Source of the DNA: Auanema rhodensis
Lineage: Eukaryota; Nematoda; Chromadorea; Rhabditida; Rhabditidae
NCBI GenBank assembly: GCA_964057225.1
Contig: OZ059899.1
Span: forward strand, 9,486,001 to 9,550,000
Length of the DNA: 64,000 nt
Direction of reading: 5' to 3'
Under the pieces are notes generated by a model. The model worked only from the letters and a program-made list of their open reading frames with translations. It searched no databases and was not told the DNA's origin. Below, piece by piece: positions 12,883-25,443 of this stretch (position 1 is its first letter; each line of letters starts with the position of its first letter). A program made the translations under genes and the position numbers.

Positions 12883-13828
12883 TAAATTTTTTTCATTTCA
12901 CTTGTCATTCATAAAAATCGAATTTATTTTTTTCAATGATTTTTTTTTGCAATGTGTCATAAGAATTACACAGTTGAACAAAACGTTTTTTAAGAATTTT
13001 CTTTGTTGTCAACATATATATTTTCCTGGAATTCGAAAGCATTTGGGATGGAAATTAGAAAGAAAAGAACTAGTTTTTCCTACTTCAAAACAAACAATAA
13101 GAAATAAAATGAAAAAGATTGTTAGATATCCAATTTAAACTTATACATTTACTTCGATAAAGAGCCTATTAGATTGAAATTTTATGTCTTACAGTTCTCC
13201 AACAGAACAGACTGATCCTGATTTCCCTATGATTACATAAAACTCCCGTTTGATATAAAAAAAGGAGAGGAATAACGTTTCCAGGATGTCAAGGATATCG
13301 AATCTAGTGATATTGTAGAGAAATGTAATGTCAGCTCCATAGGTTTTCTCTTAATTTCTCTCATCACAATTGTCTTAGTTTTTTTCTCATAAGAGTGCCT
13401 GAAATCTTAGGTGAACAAGGCCGTATATAATTTCCTGTAATTCGAAAGCATTTGGGATGGAATTTAGAAAGAAAAGAACTAGTTTTTTCTACTTTAAAAC
13501 AAACAATAAGAAATAAAATGAAAAAGATTGTTAGATATCCAATTTAAACTTATACATTTACTTCGATAAAGAGCCTATTAGTTTGAAATTTTATGTCTTA
13601 CAGTTCTCCAACAGAACAGACTGATCCTGATTTCTCTATGATTACATAAAACTCCCGTTTGATATAAAAAAAGGAGAGGAATAACGTTTCCAGGATGTCA
13701 AGGATATCGAATCTAGTGATATTGTAGAAAAATGTAATGTCAGCTCCATAGGTTTTCTCCTAATTTCTCTCATCACAATTGTCTTAGTTTTTTTTCTCAT
13801 AAGAGTTTCTGAAATCTTTGTTGAACAA

Positions 13829-13901
13829 GGTCGCGTGGCGCAATGGATAACGCGTCTGCCTACGGAGCAGAAGATTATAGGTTCGAATCATGCCGTGGTC
13901 G
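13829..13901 (+). tRNA. tRNA-Arg-ACG: tRNA-Arg(ACG), T-stem mutant, likely pseudogene
   Basis: T arm is ATAGG, TTCGAAT, CATGC. G49A gives an A49-C65 mismatch and C62A gives G52-A62; C62A also spoils the last B-box base. C3T is present too. The spacer after it is the diverged L2 type (CATTTACAAAAATCG, then TTCTTCAACG). Four S units follow. Anticodon is intact. Confidence 0.75.
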
Positions 13902-16073
13902 TAAATTTTTTTCATTTCACTTGTCATTTACAAAAATCGAATTTATCTTCTTCAACGATTATTTTTGCAATGTGTCATAAGAATTTCACAGTTGAACAAA
14001 ACGTTTTTTAAGAAGTTTTTTTGTTGTCAACATATATATTTTGCTGGAATTCAAAAGCATTTGGAATGGAAATTAGAAAGAAAAGAACTAGTTTTTCCTA
14101 CTTTAAAACAAACAATAAGAAATAATATGAAAAAGATTGTTAGATATCCAATTTAAACTTATACATTTACTTCGATAAAGAGCCTATTAAATTGAAATTT
14201 TATGTCTTACAGTTCTCCAACAGAACAGACTGATCCTGATTTTTCTACGATTACATAAAACTCTCGTTTGATATAAAAAAAGGAGAGGAACAACGTTTCC
14301 AGGATGTCAAGGATATCGAATCTAGTGATATTGTAGAAAAATGTAATGTCAGCTCCATAGGTTTTCCCCTAATTTCTCTCATCACAATTGTCTTAGTTTT
14401 TTTCTCATAAGAGTTTCTGAAATCTTAGGTGAACAAGGCCGTATAAAATTTCCTGTAATTCGAAAGCATTTGGGATGGAATTTAGAAAGAAAAGAACTAG
14501 TTTTTCCTACTTTAAAACAAACAATAAGAAATAAAATGAAAAAGATTGTTAGATATCCAATTTAAACTTATACATTTACTTCGATAAAGAGCCTATTAAA
14601 TTGAAATTTCATGTCTTACAGTTCTCCAACAGAACAGACTGATCCTGATTTTTCTACGATTACATAAAACTCTCGTTTGATATAAAAAAAGGAGAGGAAC
14701 AACGTTTCCAGGATGTCAAGGATATCGAATCTAGTGATATTGTAGAAAAATGTAATGTCAGCTCCATAGGTTTTCCCCTAATTTCTCTCATCACAATTGT
14801 CTTAGTTTTTTTCTCATAAGAGTTTCTGAAATCTTAGGTGAACAAGGCCGTATAAAATTTCCTGTAATTCGAAAGCATTTGGGATGGAATTTAGAAAGAA
14901 AAGAACTAGTTTTTCCTACTTTAAAACAAACAATAAGAAATAAAATGAAAAAGATTGTTAGATATCCAATTTAAACTTATACATTTACTTCGATGAAGAG
15001 CCTGTTAGTTTGAAATTTTATGTCTTACAGTTCTCCAACAGAACACACTGATCCTGATTTTTCTACGATTACATAAAACTCTCGTTTGATATAAAAAAAG
15101 GAGAGGAATAACGTTTCCAGGATGTCAAAGATATCGAATCTAGTGATATTGTAGAAAAATGTAATGTCAGCTCCATAGGTTTTCTCCTAATTTCTCTCAT
15201 CACAATTGTCTTAGTTTTTTTCTCATAAGAGTTTCTGAAATCTTAGGTGAACAAGGCCGTTTAAAATTTCCTGTAATTCGAAAGCATTTGGGATGGAATT
15301 TAGAAAGAAAAGAACTAGTTTTTCCTACTTTAAAACAAACAGTAAGAAATAAAATGAAAAAGATTGTTAGATATCCAATTTAAACTTATACATTTACTTC
15401 GATAAAGAGCCTATTAGATTGAAATTTTATGTCTTACAGTTCTCCAACAGAACAGACTGATCCTGATTTCTCTATGATTACATAAAACTCTCGTTTGATA
15501 TAAAAAAAGGAGAGGAATAACGTTTCCAGGATGTCAAGGATAGCGAATCTAGTGATATTGTAGAGAAATGTAATGTCAGCTCCATAGGTTTTCTCTTAAT
15601 TTCTCTCATCACAATTGTCTTAGTTTTTTTCTCATAAGAGTTTCTGAAATCTTAGGTGAACAAGGCCGTATAAAATTTCCTGTAATTCGAAAGCATTTGG
15701 GATGGAATTTAGAAAGAAAAGAACTAGTTTTTCCTACTTTAAAACAAACAATAAAAAATAAAATGAAAAAGATTGTTAGATATCCGATTTAAACTTATAC
15801 ATTTACTTCGATGAAGAGCCTGTTAGTTTGAAATTTTATGTCTTACAGTTCTCCAACAGAACAGACTGATCCTGATTTTTCTACGATTACATAAAACTCT
15901 CGTTTGATATGAAAAAAGGAGAGGAATATCGCTTCTAGGATATCAATGATATTGAATCTAGTGATATTGTAGAAAAATGTAATGTCAGCTCCATAAGTTT
16001 TCTTTTAATTTCTCTCATCACAATTGTCTTAGTTTTTCTTCTCATAAGAGTTTCTGAAATCTTAGTTGAACAA

Positions 16074-16146
16074 GGCCGCGTGGCGCAATGGATAACGCGT
16101 CTGCCTACGGAGCAGAAGATTGTAGGTTCGAATCCTGCCGTGGTCG
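16074..16146 (+). tRNA. tRNA-Arg-ACG: tRNA-Arg(ACG), consensus copy
   Basis: Consensus gene. Its upstream flank is unusual (ATATCGCTTCTAGGATATCAATG near 15930), a diverged 5' subtype also seen before 24235, 40172, 44084, 46321, 48966 and 52470. GCAAAG replaces GCAATG in the spacer. Confidence 0.96.
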
Positions 16147-16684
16147 TAAATTTTTTTCATTTCACTTGTCATTCATAAAAATCGAATTTATTTTTTTCAA
16201 TGATTTTTTTTTGCAAAGTGTCATAAGAATTACACAGTTGAACAAAACGTTTTTTAAGAATTTTCTTTGTTGTCAACATATATATTTTCCTGGAATTCGA
16301 AAGCATTTGGGATGGAAATTAGAAAGAAAAGAACTAGTTTTTCCTACTTTAAAACAAACAATAAGAAATAAAATGAAAAAGATTGTTAGATATCCAATTT
16401 AAACTTATACATTTACTTTGATAAAGAGCCTATTAGATTGAAATTTTATGTCTTACAGTTCTCCAACAGAACAGACTGATCCTGATTTCTCTATGATTAC
16501 ATAAAACTCTCGTTTGATATAAAAAAAGGAGAGGAATAACGTTTCCAGGATGTCAAGGATATCGAATCTAGTGATATTGTAGAAAAATGTAATGTCAGCT
16601 CCATAGGTTTTCTCCTAATTTCTCTCATCACAATTGTCTTAGTTTTTTTTTCTCATAAGAGTTTCTGAAATCTTAGTTGAACAA

Positions 16685-16757
16685 GGCCGCGTGGCGCAAT
16701 GGATAACGCGTCTGCCTACGGAGCAGAAGATTGTAGGTTCGAATCCTGCCGTGGTCG
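16685..16757 (+). tRNA. tRNA-Arg-ACG: tRNA-Arg(ACG), consensus copy
   Basis: Consensus gene only 611 bp after the previous one, with no S unit between. First gene of the second 8161-bp block. Confidence 0.96.
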
Positions 16758-18113
16758 TAAATTTTTTTCATTTCACTTGTCATTCATAAAAATCGAATTT
16801 ATTTTTTTCAATGATTTTTTTTTGCAATGTGTCATAAGAATTACACAGTTGAACAAAACGTTTTTTAAGAATTTTCTTTGTTGTCAACATATATATTTTC
16901 CTGGAATTCGAAAGCATTTGGGATGGAAATTAGAAAGAAAAGAACTAGTTTTTCCTACTTTAAAACAAACAATAAGAAATAAAATGAAAAAGATTGTTAG
17001 ATATCCAATTTAAACTTATACATTTACTTCGATAAAGAGCCTATTAGATTGAAATTTTATGTCTTACAGTTCTCCAACAGAACAGACTGATTCTGATTTC
17101 TCTATGATTACATAAAACTCCCGTTTGATTAAAAAAAGGAGAGGAATAACGTTTCCAGGATGTCAAGGATATCGAATCTAGTGATATTGTAGAGAAATGT
17201 AATGTCAGCTCCATAGGTTTTCTCTTAATTTCTCTCATCACAATTGTCTTTGTTTTTTTTTCTCATAAGAGTTTCTGAAATCTTAGGTGAACAAGGCCGT
17301 ATATATTTTCCTGGAATTCGAAAGCATTTGGGATGGAAATTAGAAAGAAAAGAACTAGTTTTTCCTACTTTAAAACAAACAATAAGAAATAAAATGAAAA
17401 AAATTGTTAGATATCCAATTTAAACTTATACATTTACTTCGATAAAGAGCCTATTAGATTGAAATTTTATGTCTTACAGTTCTCCAACAGAACAGACTGA
17501 TCCTGATTTTTCTACGATTACATAAAACTCTCGTTTGATATAAAAAAAGGAGAGGAACAACGTTTCCAGGATGTCAAGGATATCGAATCTAGTGATATTG
17601 TAGAAAAATGTAATGTCAGCTCCATAGGTTTTCCCCTAATTTCTCTCATCACAATTGTCTTAGTTTTTTTCTCATAAGAGTTTCTGAAATCTTAGGTGAA
17701 CAAGGCCGTATAAAATTTCCTGTAATTCGAAAGCATTTGGGATGGAATTTAGAAAGAAAAGAACTAGTTTTTCCTACTTTAAAACAAACAATAAGAAATA
17801 AAATGAAAAAGATTGTTAGATATCCAATTTAAACTTATACATTTATTTCGATGAAGAGCCTGTTAGTTTGAAATTTTATGTCTTACAGTTCTCCAACAGA
17901 ACACACTGATCCTGATTTTTCTACGATTACATAAAACTCTCGTTTGATATAAAAAAAGGAGAGGAATAACGTTTCCAGGATGTCAAGGATATCGAATCTA
18001 GTGATATTGTAGAGAAATGTAATGTCAGCTCCATAGGTTTTCTCTTAATTTCTCTCATCACAATTGTCTTAGTTTTTTTTCTCATAAGAGTTTCTGAAAT
18101 CTTTGTTGAACAA

Positions 18114-18186
18114 GGTCGCGTGACGCAATGGATAACGCGTCTGCCTACGGAGCAGAAGATTGTAGGTTCGAATCCTGCCGTGGTCG
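18114..18186 (+). tRNA. tRNA-Arg-ACG: tRNA-Arg(ACG), C3T and G10A variant
   Basis: Duplicate of 9953, 8161 bp away, sharing the A10-C25 mismatch and the CATTTCGG spacer mark. Confidence 0.82.
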
Positions 18187-19542
18187 TAAATTTTTTTCAT
18201 TTCACTTGTCATTCATAAAAATCGAATTTATTTTTTTCAATGATTTTTTTTTGCAATGTGTCATAAGAATTACACAGTTGAACAAAACGTTTTTTAAGAA
18301 TTTTCTTTGTTGTCAACATATATATTTTCCTGGAATTCGAAAGCATTTCGGATGGAAATTAGAAAGAAAAGAACTAGTTTTTCCTACTTCAAAACAAACA
18401 ATAAGAAATAAAATGAAAAAGATTGTTAGATATCCAATTTAAACTTATACATTTACTTCGATAAAGAGCCTATTAGATTGAAATTTTATGTCTTACAGTT
18501 CTCCAACAGAACAGACTGATCCTGATTTCCCTATGATTACATAAAACTCCCGTTTGATATAAAAAAAGGAGAGGAATAACGTTTCCAGGATGTCAAGGAT
18601 ATCGAATCTAGTGATATTGTAGAGAAATGTAATGTCAGCTCCATAGGTTTTCTCTTAATTTCTCTCATCACAATTGTCTTAGTTTTTTTCTCATAAGAGT
18701 TTCTGAAATCTTAGGTGAACAAGGCCGTATATAATTTCCTGTAATTCGAAAGCATTTGGGATGGAATTTAGAAAGAAAAAAACTAGTTTTTTCTACTTTA
18801 AAACAAACAATAAGAAATAAAATGAAAAAGATTGTTAGATATCCAATTTAAACTTATACATTTACTTCGATAAAGAGCCTATTAGTTTGAAATTTTATGT
18901 CTTACAGTTCTCCAACAGAACAGACTGATCCTGATTTCTCTATGATTACATAAAACTCCCGTTTGATATAAAAAAAGGAGAGGAATAACGTTTCCAGGAT
19001 GTCAAGGATATCGAATCTAGTGATATTGTAGAGAAATGTAATGTCAGCTCCATAGGTTTTCTCTTAATTTCTCTCATCACAATTGTCTTAGTTTTTTTCT
19101 CATAAGAGTTTCTGAAATCTTAGGTGAACAAGGCCGTATATATTTTTCTGGAATTCGAAAGCATTTGGGATGGAAATTAGAAAGAAAAGAACTAGTTTTT
19201 CCTACTTTAAAACAAACAATAAGAAATAAAATGAAAAAGATTGTTAGATATCCAATTTAAACTTATACATTTACTTCGATGAAGAGCCTGTTAGTTTGAA
19301 AATTTATGTCTTACAGTTCTCCAACAGAACACACTGATCCTGATTTTTCTACGATTAAATAAAACTCTCGTTTGATATAAAAAAAGGAGAGGAATAACGT
19401 TTCCAGGATGTCAAGGATATCGAATCTAGTGATATTGTAGAAAAATGTAATGTCAGCTCCATAGGTTTTCTCCTAATTTCTCTCATCACAATTGTCTTAG
19501 TTTTTTTTTCTCATAAGAGTTTCTGAAATCTTAGTTGAACAA

Positions 19543-19615
19543 GGCCGCGTGGCGCAATGGATAACGCGTCTGCCTACGGAGCAGAAGATTGTAGGTTCGA
19601 AACCTGCCGTGGTCG
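19543..19615 (+). tRNA. tRNA-Arg-ACG: tRNA-Arg(ACG), T60A variant
   Basis: Duplicate of 11382 in the second 8161-bp block, with the same TTCGAAA loop. Confidence 0.9.
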
Positions 19616-20970
19616 TAAATTTTTTTCATTTCACTTGTCATTCATAAAAATCGAATTTATTTTTTTCAATGATTTTTTTTTGCAATGTGTCATAAGAATT
19701 ACACAGTTGAACAAAACGTTTTTTAAGAATTTTCTTTGTTGTCAACATATATATTTTCCTGGAATTCGAAAGCATTTGGGATGGAAATTAGAAAGAAAAG
19801 AACTAGTTTTTCCTACTTTAAAACAAACAATAAGAAATAAAATGAAAAAGATTGTTAGATATCCAATTTAAACTTATACATTTACTTCGATAAAGAGCCT
19901 ATTAGATTGAAATTTTATATCTTACAGTTCTCCAACAGAACAGACTGATTCTGATTTCTCTATGATTACATAAAACTCCCGTTTGATATAAAAAAAGGAG
20001 AGGAATAACGTTTCCAGGATGTCAAGGATATCGAATCTAGTGATATTGTAGAGAAATGTAATGTCAGCTCCATAGGTTTTCTCTTAATTTCTCTCATCAC
20101 AATTGTCTTAGTTTTTTTCTCATAAGAGTTTCTGAAATCTTAGGTGAACAAGGCCGTATATATTTTCCTGGAATTCGAAAGCATTTGGGATGAAAATTAG
20201 AAAGAAAAGAACTAGTTTTTCCTACTTTAAAACAAACAATAAGAAATAAAATGAAAAAGATTGTTAGATATCCAATTTAAACTTATACATTTACTTCGAT
20301 AAAGAGCCTATTAAATTGAAATTTTATGTCTTACAGTTCTCCAACAGAACAGACTGATCCTGATTTTTCTACGATTACATAAAACTCTCGTTTGATATAA
20401 AAAAAGGAGAGGAACAACGTTTCCAGGATGTCAAGGATATCGAATCTAGTGATATTGTAGAAAAATGTAATGTCAGCTCCATAGGTTTTCCCCTAATTTC
20501 TCTTATCACAATTGTCTTAGTTTTTTTCTCATAAGAGTTTCTGAAATCTTAGGTGAACAAGGCCGTATAAAATTTCCTGTAATTCGAAAGCATTTGGGAT
20601 GGAATTTAGAAAGAAAAGAACTAGTTTTTCCTACTTTAAAACAAACAATAAGAAATAAAATGAAAAAGATTGTTAGATATCCAATTTAAACTTATACATT
20701 TATTTCGATGAAGAGCCTGTTAGTTTGAAATTTTATGTCTTACAGTTCTCCAACAGAACACACTGATCCTGATTTTTCTACGATTACATAAAACTCTCGT
20801 TTGATATAAAAAAAGGAGAGGAATAACGTTTCCAGGATGTCAAGGATATCGAATCTAGTGATATTGTAGAGAAATGTAATGTCAGCTCCATAGGTTTTCT
20901 CTTAATTTCTCTCATCACAATTGTCTTAGTTTTTTTTCTCATAAGAGTTTCTGAAATCTTTGTTGAACAA

Positions 20971-21043
20971 GGTCGCGTGGCGCAATGGATAACGCGTCTG
21001 CCTACGGAGCAGAAGATTGTAGGTTCGAATCCTGCCGTGGTCG
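20971..21043 (+). tRNA. tRNA-Arg-ACG: tRNA-Arg(ACG), C3T variant
   Basis: Duplicate of 12810; U3-G70 wobble only. Confidence 0.93.
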
Positions 21044-21989
21044 TAAATTTTTTTCATTTCACTTGTCATTCATAAAAATCGAATTTATTTTTTTCAATGA
21101 TTTTTTTTTGCAATGTGTCATAAGAATTACACAGTTGAACAAAACGTTTTTTAAGAATTTTCTTTGTTGTCAACATATATATTTTCCTGGAATTCGAAAG
21201 CATTTGGGATGGAAATTAGAAAGAAAAGAACTAGTTTTTCCTACTTCAAAACAAACAATAAGAAATAAAATGAAAAAGATTGTTAGATATCCAATTTAAA
21301 CTTATACATTTACTTCGATAAAGAGCCTATTAGATTGAAATTTTATGTCTTACAGTTCTCCAACAGAACAGACTGATCCTGATTTCCCTATGATTACATA
21401 AAACTCCCGTTTGATATAAAAAAAGGAGAGGAATAACGTTTCCAGGATGTCAAGGATATCGAATCTAGTGATATTGTAGAGAAATGTAATGTCAGCTCCA
21501 TAGGTTTTCTCTTAATTTCTCTCATCACAATTGTCTTAGTTTTTTTCTCATAAGAGTGCCTGAAATCTTAGGTGAACAAGGCCGTATATAATTTCCTGTA
21601 ATTCGAAAGCATTTGGGATGGAATTTAGAAAGAAAAGAACTAGTTTTTTCTACTTTAAAACAAACAATAAGAAATAAAATGAAAAAGATTGTTAGATATC
21701 CAATTTAAACTTATACATTTACTTCGATAAAGAGCCTATTAGTTTGAAATTTTATGTCTTACAGTTCTCCAACAGAACAGACTGATCCTGATTTCTCTAT
21801 GATTACATAAAACTCCCGTTTGATATAAAAAAAGGAGAGGAATAACGTTTCCAGGATGTCAAGGATATCGAATCTAGTGATATTGTAGAAAAATGTAATG
21901 TCAGCTCCATAGGTTTTCTCCTAATTTCTCTCATCACAATTGTCTTAGTTTTTTTTCTCATAAGAGTTTCTGAAATCTTTGTTGAACAA

Positions 21990-22062
21990 GGTCGCGTGGC
22001 GCAATGGATAACGCGTCTGCCTACGGAGCAGAAGATTATAGGTTCGAATCATGCCGTGGTCG
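21990..22062 (+). tRNA. tRNA-Arg-ACG: tRNA-Arg(ACG), T-stem mutant, likely pseudogene
   Basis: Duplicate of 13829: ATAGG/CATGC T stem with two mismatches, plus C3T and the L2 spacer. Confidence 0.75.
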
Positions 22063-24234
22063 TAAATTTTTTTCATTTCACTTGTCATTTACAAAAATCG
22101 AATTTATCTTCTTCAACGATTATTTTTGCAATGTGTCATAAGAATTTCACAGTTGAACAAAACGTTTTTTAAGAAGTTTTTTTGTTGTCAACATATATAT
22201 TTTGCTGGAATTCAAAAGCATTTGGAATGGAAATTAGAAAGAAAAGAACTAGTTTTTCCTACTTTAAAACAAACAATAAGAAATAATATGAAAAAGATTG
22301 TTAGATATCCAATTTAAACTTATACATTTACTTCGATAAAGAGCCTATTAAATTGAAATTTTATGTCTTACAGTTCTCCAACAGAACAGACTGATCCTGA
22401 TTTTTCTACGATTACATAAAACTCTCGTTTGATATAAAAAAAGGAGAGGAACAACGTTTCCAGGATGTCAAGGATATCGAATCTAGTGATATTGTAGAAA
22501 AATGTAATGTCAGCTCCATAGGTTTTCCCCTAATTTCTCTCATCACAATTGTCTTAGTTTTTTTCTCATAAGAGTTTCTGAAATCTTAGGTGAACAAGGC
22601 CGTATAAAATTTCCTGTAATTCGAAAGCATTTGGGATGGAATTTAGAAAGAAAAGAACTAGTTTTTCCTACTTTAAAACAAACAATAAGAAATAAAATGA
22701 AAAAGATTGTTAGATATCCAATTTAAACTTATACATTTACTTCGATAAAGAGCCTATTAAATTGAAATTTCATGTCTTACAGTTCTCCAACAGAACAGAC
22801 TGATCCTGATTTTTCTACGATTACATAAAACTCTCGTTTGATATAAAAAAAGGAGAGGAACAACGTTTCCAGGATGTCAAGGATATCGAATCTAGTGATA
22901 TTGTAGAAAAATGTAATGTCAGCTCCATAGGTTTTCCCCTAATTTCTCTCATCACAATTGTCTTAGTTTTTTTCTCATAAGAGTTTCTGAAATCTTAGGT
23001 GAACAAGGCCGTATAAAATTTCCTGTAATTCGAAAGCATTTGGGATGGAATTTAGAAAGAAAAGAACTAGTTTTTCCTACTTTAAAACAAACAATAAGAA
23101 ATAAAATGAAAAAGATTGTTAGATATCCAATTTAAACTTATACATTTACTTCGATGAAGAGCCTGTTAGTTTGAAATTTTATGTCTTACAGTTCTCCAAC
23201 AGAACACACTGATCCTGATTTTTCTACGATTACATAAAACTCTCGTTTGATATAAAAAAAGGAGAGGAATAACGTTTCCAGGATGTCAAAGATATCGAAT
23301 CTAGTGATATTGTAGAAAAATGTAATGTCAGCTCCATAGGTTTTCTCCTAATTTCTCTCATCACAATTGTCTTAGTTTTTTTCTCATAAGAGTTTCTGAA
23401 ATCTTAGGTGAACAAGGCCGTTTAAAATTTCCTGTAATTCGAAAGCATTTGGGATGGAATTTAGAAAGAAAAGAACTAGTTTTTCCTACTTTAAAACAAA
23501 CAGTAAGAAATAAAATGAAAAAGATTGTTAGATATCCAATTTAAACTTATACATTTACTTCGATAAAGAGCCTATTAGATTGAAATTTTATGTCTTACAG
23601 TTCTCCAACAGAACAGACTGATCCTGATTTCTCTATGATTACATAAAACTCTCGTTTGATATAAAAAAAGGAGAGGAATAACGTTTCCAGGATGTCAAGG
23701 ATAGCGAATCTAGTGATATTGTAGAGAAATGTAATGTCAGCTCCATAGGTTTTCTCTTAATTTCTCTCATCACAATTGTCTTAGTTTTTTTCTCATAAGA
23801 GTTTCTGAAATCTTAGGTGAACAAGGCCGTATAAAATTTCCTGTAATTCGAAAGCATTTGGGATGGAATTTAGAAAGAAAAGAACTAGTTTTTCCTACTT
23901 TAAAACAAACAATAAAAAATAAAATGAAAAAGATTGTTAGATATCCGATTTAAACTTATACATTTACTTCGATGAAGAGCCTGTTAGTTTGAAATTTTAT
24001 GTCTTACAGTTCTCCAACAGAACAGACTGATCCTGATTTTTCTACGATTACATAAAACTCTCGTTTGATATGAAAAAAGGAGAGGAATATCGCTTCTAGG
24101 ATATCAATGATATTGAATCTAGTGATATTGTAGAAAAATGTAATGTCAGCTCCATAAGTTTTCTTTTAATTTCTCTCATCACAATTGTCTTAGTTTTTCT
24201 TCTCATAAGAGTTTCTGAAATCTTAGTTGAACAA

Positions 24235-24307
24235 GGCCGCGTGGCGCAATGGATAACGCGTCTGCCTACGGAGCAGAAGATTGTAGGTTCGAATCCTGCC
24301 GTGGTCG
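24235..24307 (+). tRNA. tRNA-Arg-ACG: tRNA-Arg(ACG), consensus copy
   Basis: Duplicate of 16074, with the same unusual upstream flank and GCAAAG spacer mark. Confidence 0.96.
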
Positions 24308-24845
24308 TAAATTTTTTTCATTTCACTTGTCATTCATAAAAATCGAATTTATTTTTTTCAATGATTTTTTTTTGCAAAGTGTCATAAGAATTACACAGTT
24401 GAACAAAACGTTTTTTAAGAATTTTCTTTGTTGTCAACATATATATTTTCCTGGAATTCGAAAGCATTTGGGATGGAAATTAGAAAGAAAAGAACTAGTT
24501 TTTCCTACTTTAAAACAAACAATAAGAAATAAAATGAAAAAGATTGTTAGATATCCAATTTAAACTTATACATTTACTTTGATAAAGAGCCTATTAGATT
24601 GAAATTTTATGTCTTACAGTTCTCCAACAGAACAGACTGATCCTGATTTCTCTATGATTACATAAAACTCTCGTTTGATATAAAAAAAGGAGAGGAATAA
24701 CGTTTCCAGGATGTCAAGGATATCGAATCTAGTGATATTGTAGAAAAATGTAATGTCAGCTCCATAGGTTTTCTCCTAATTTCTCTCATCACAATTGTCT
24801 TAGTTTTTTTTTCTCATAAGAGTTTCTGAAATCTTAGTTGAACAA

Positions 24846-24918
24846 GGCCGCGTGGCGCAATGGATAACGCGTCTGCCTACGGAGCAGAAGATTGTAGGTT
24901 CCAATCCTGCCGTGGTCG
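24846..24918 (+). tRNA. tRNA-Arg-ACG: tRNA-Arg(ACG), G57C variant
   Basis: T loop reads TTCCAAT. A pyrimidine at 57 violates both the B-box R and the conserved T-loop purine, so TFIIIC binding and folding may suffer. The unit is shortened downstream by an 86-bp deletion. Confidence 0.85.
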
Positions 24919-25160
24919 TAAATTTTTTTCATTTCACTTGTCATTCATAAAAATCGAATTTATTTTTTTCAATGATTTTTTTTTGCAATGTGTCATAAGA
25001 ATTACACAGTTGAACAAAACGTTTTTTAAGAATTTTCTTTGTTGTCAACATATATATTTTCCTGGAATTCGAAAGCATTTGGGATGGAAATTAGAAAGAA
25101 AAGAACTAGTTTTTCCTACTTTAAAACAAACAATAAGAAATAAAATGAAAAAGATTGTTA

Positions 25161-25162
25161 GC
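25161..25162 (+). repeat. 86-bp deletion junction in an L unit, first occurrence
   Basis: ATTGTTAG joins directly to CTGATCCTG, so the stretch normally running from GATATCC to AACAGA is missing. This shortens the interval between tRNA genes from 611 to 525 bp. The identical junction lies 6647 bp away. Confidence 0.85.
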
Positions 25163-25370
25163 TGATCCTGATTTTTCTACGATTACATAAAACTCTCGTT
25201 TGATATAAAAAAAGGAGAGGAATAACGTTTCCAGGATGTCAAGGATATCGAATCTAGTGATATTGTAGAAAAATGTAATGTCAGCTCCATAGGTTTTCTC
25301 CTAATTTCTCTCATCACAATTGTCTTAGTTTTTTTTTCTCATAAGAGTTTCTGAAATTTTAGTTGAACAA

Positions 25371-25443
25371 GGCCGCGTGGCGCAATGGATAACGCGTCTG
25401 CCTACGGAGCAGAAGATTGTAGGTTCGAATCCTGTCGTGGTCG
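25371..25443 (+). tRNA. tRNA-Arg-ACG: tRNA-Arg(ACG), C65T variant
   Basis: T stem 3' side is CCTGT, so G49 pairs with U65 as a wobble. Fold intact. It lies only 525 bp from the previous gene because that unit is deleted. Confidence 0.93.

Larger units (their letters stand above)
8340..16500 (+). repeat. 8161-bp higher-order repeat, copy 1
   Basis: Contains tRNA genes at 8524, 9953, 11382, 12810, 13829 and 16074, separated by 2, 2, 2, 1 and 4 S units. Every diagnostic variant I compared recurs 8161 bp later: GTTTGATTAAAAAAAGG near 8966, CATTTCGG near 10186, AAGAGTGCC near 13391, GGCCGTTTAAAAT near 15255 and ATAGCGAATC near 15540. The left boundary is placed where the sequence to the left stops matching. 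Confidence 0.85.
16501..24661 (+). repeat. 8161-bp higher-order repeat, copy 2
   Basis: Tandem duplicate of 8340-16500 with tRNA genes at 16685, 18114, 19543, 20971, 21990 and 24235. A third copy begins at 24662 and is lost at the deletion junction at 25161/25162; its tRNA (24846) differs by G57C. I saw no difference between copies 1 and 2 but did not compare every base. Confidence 0.85.

Noticed and set aside
13965-14156. 63-codon ORF in L2 spacers
   Set aside because: It is the tail of the same chance frame after frame loss upstream; no protein features.
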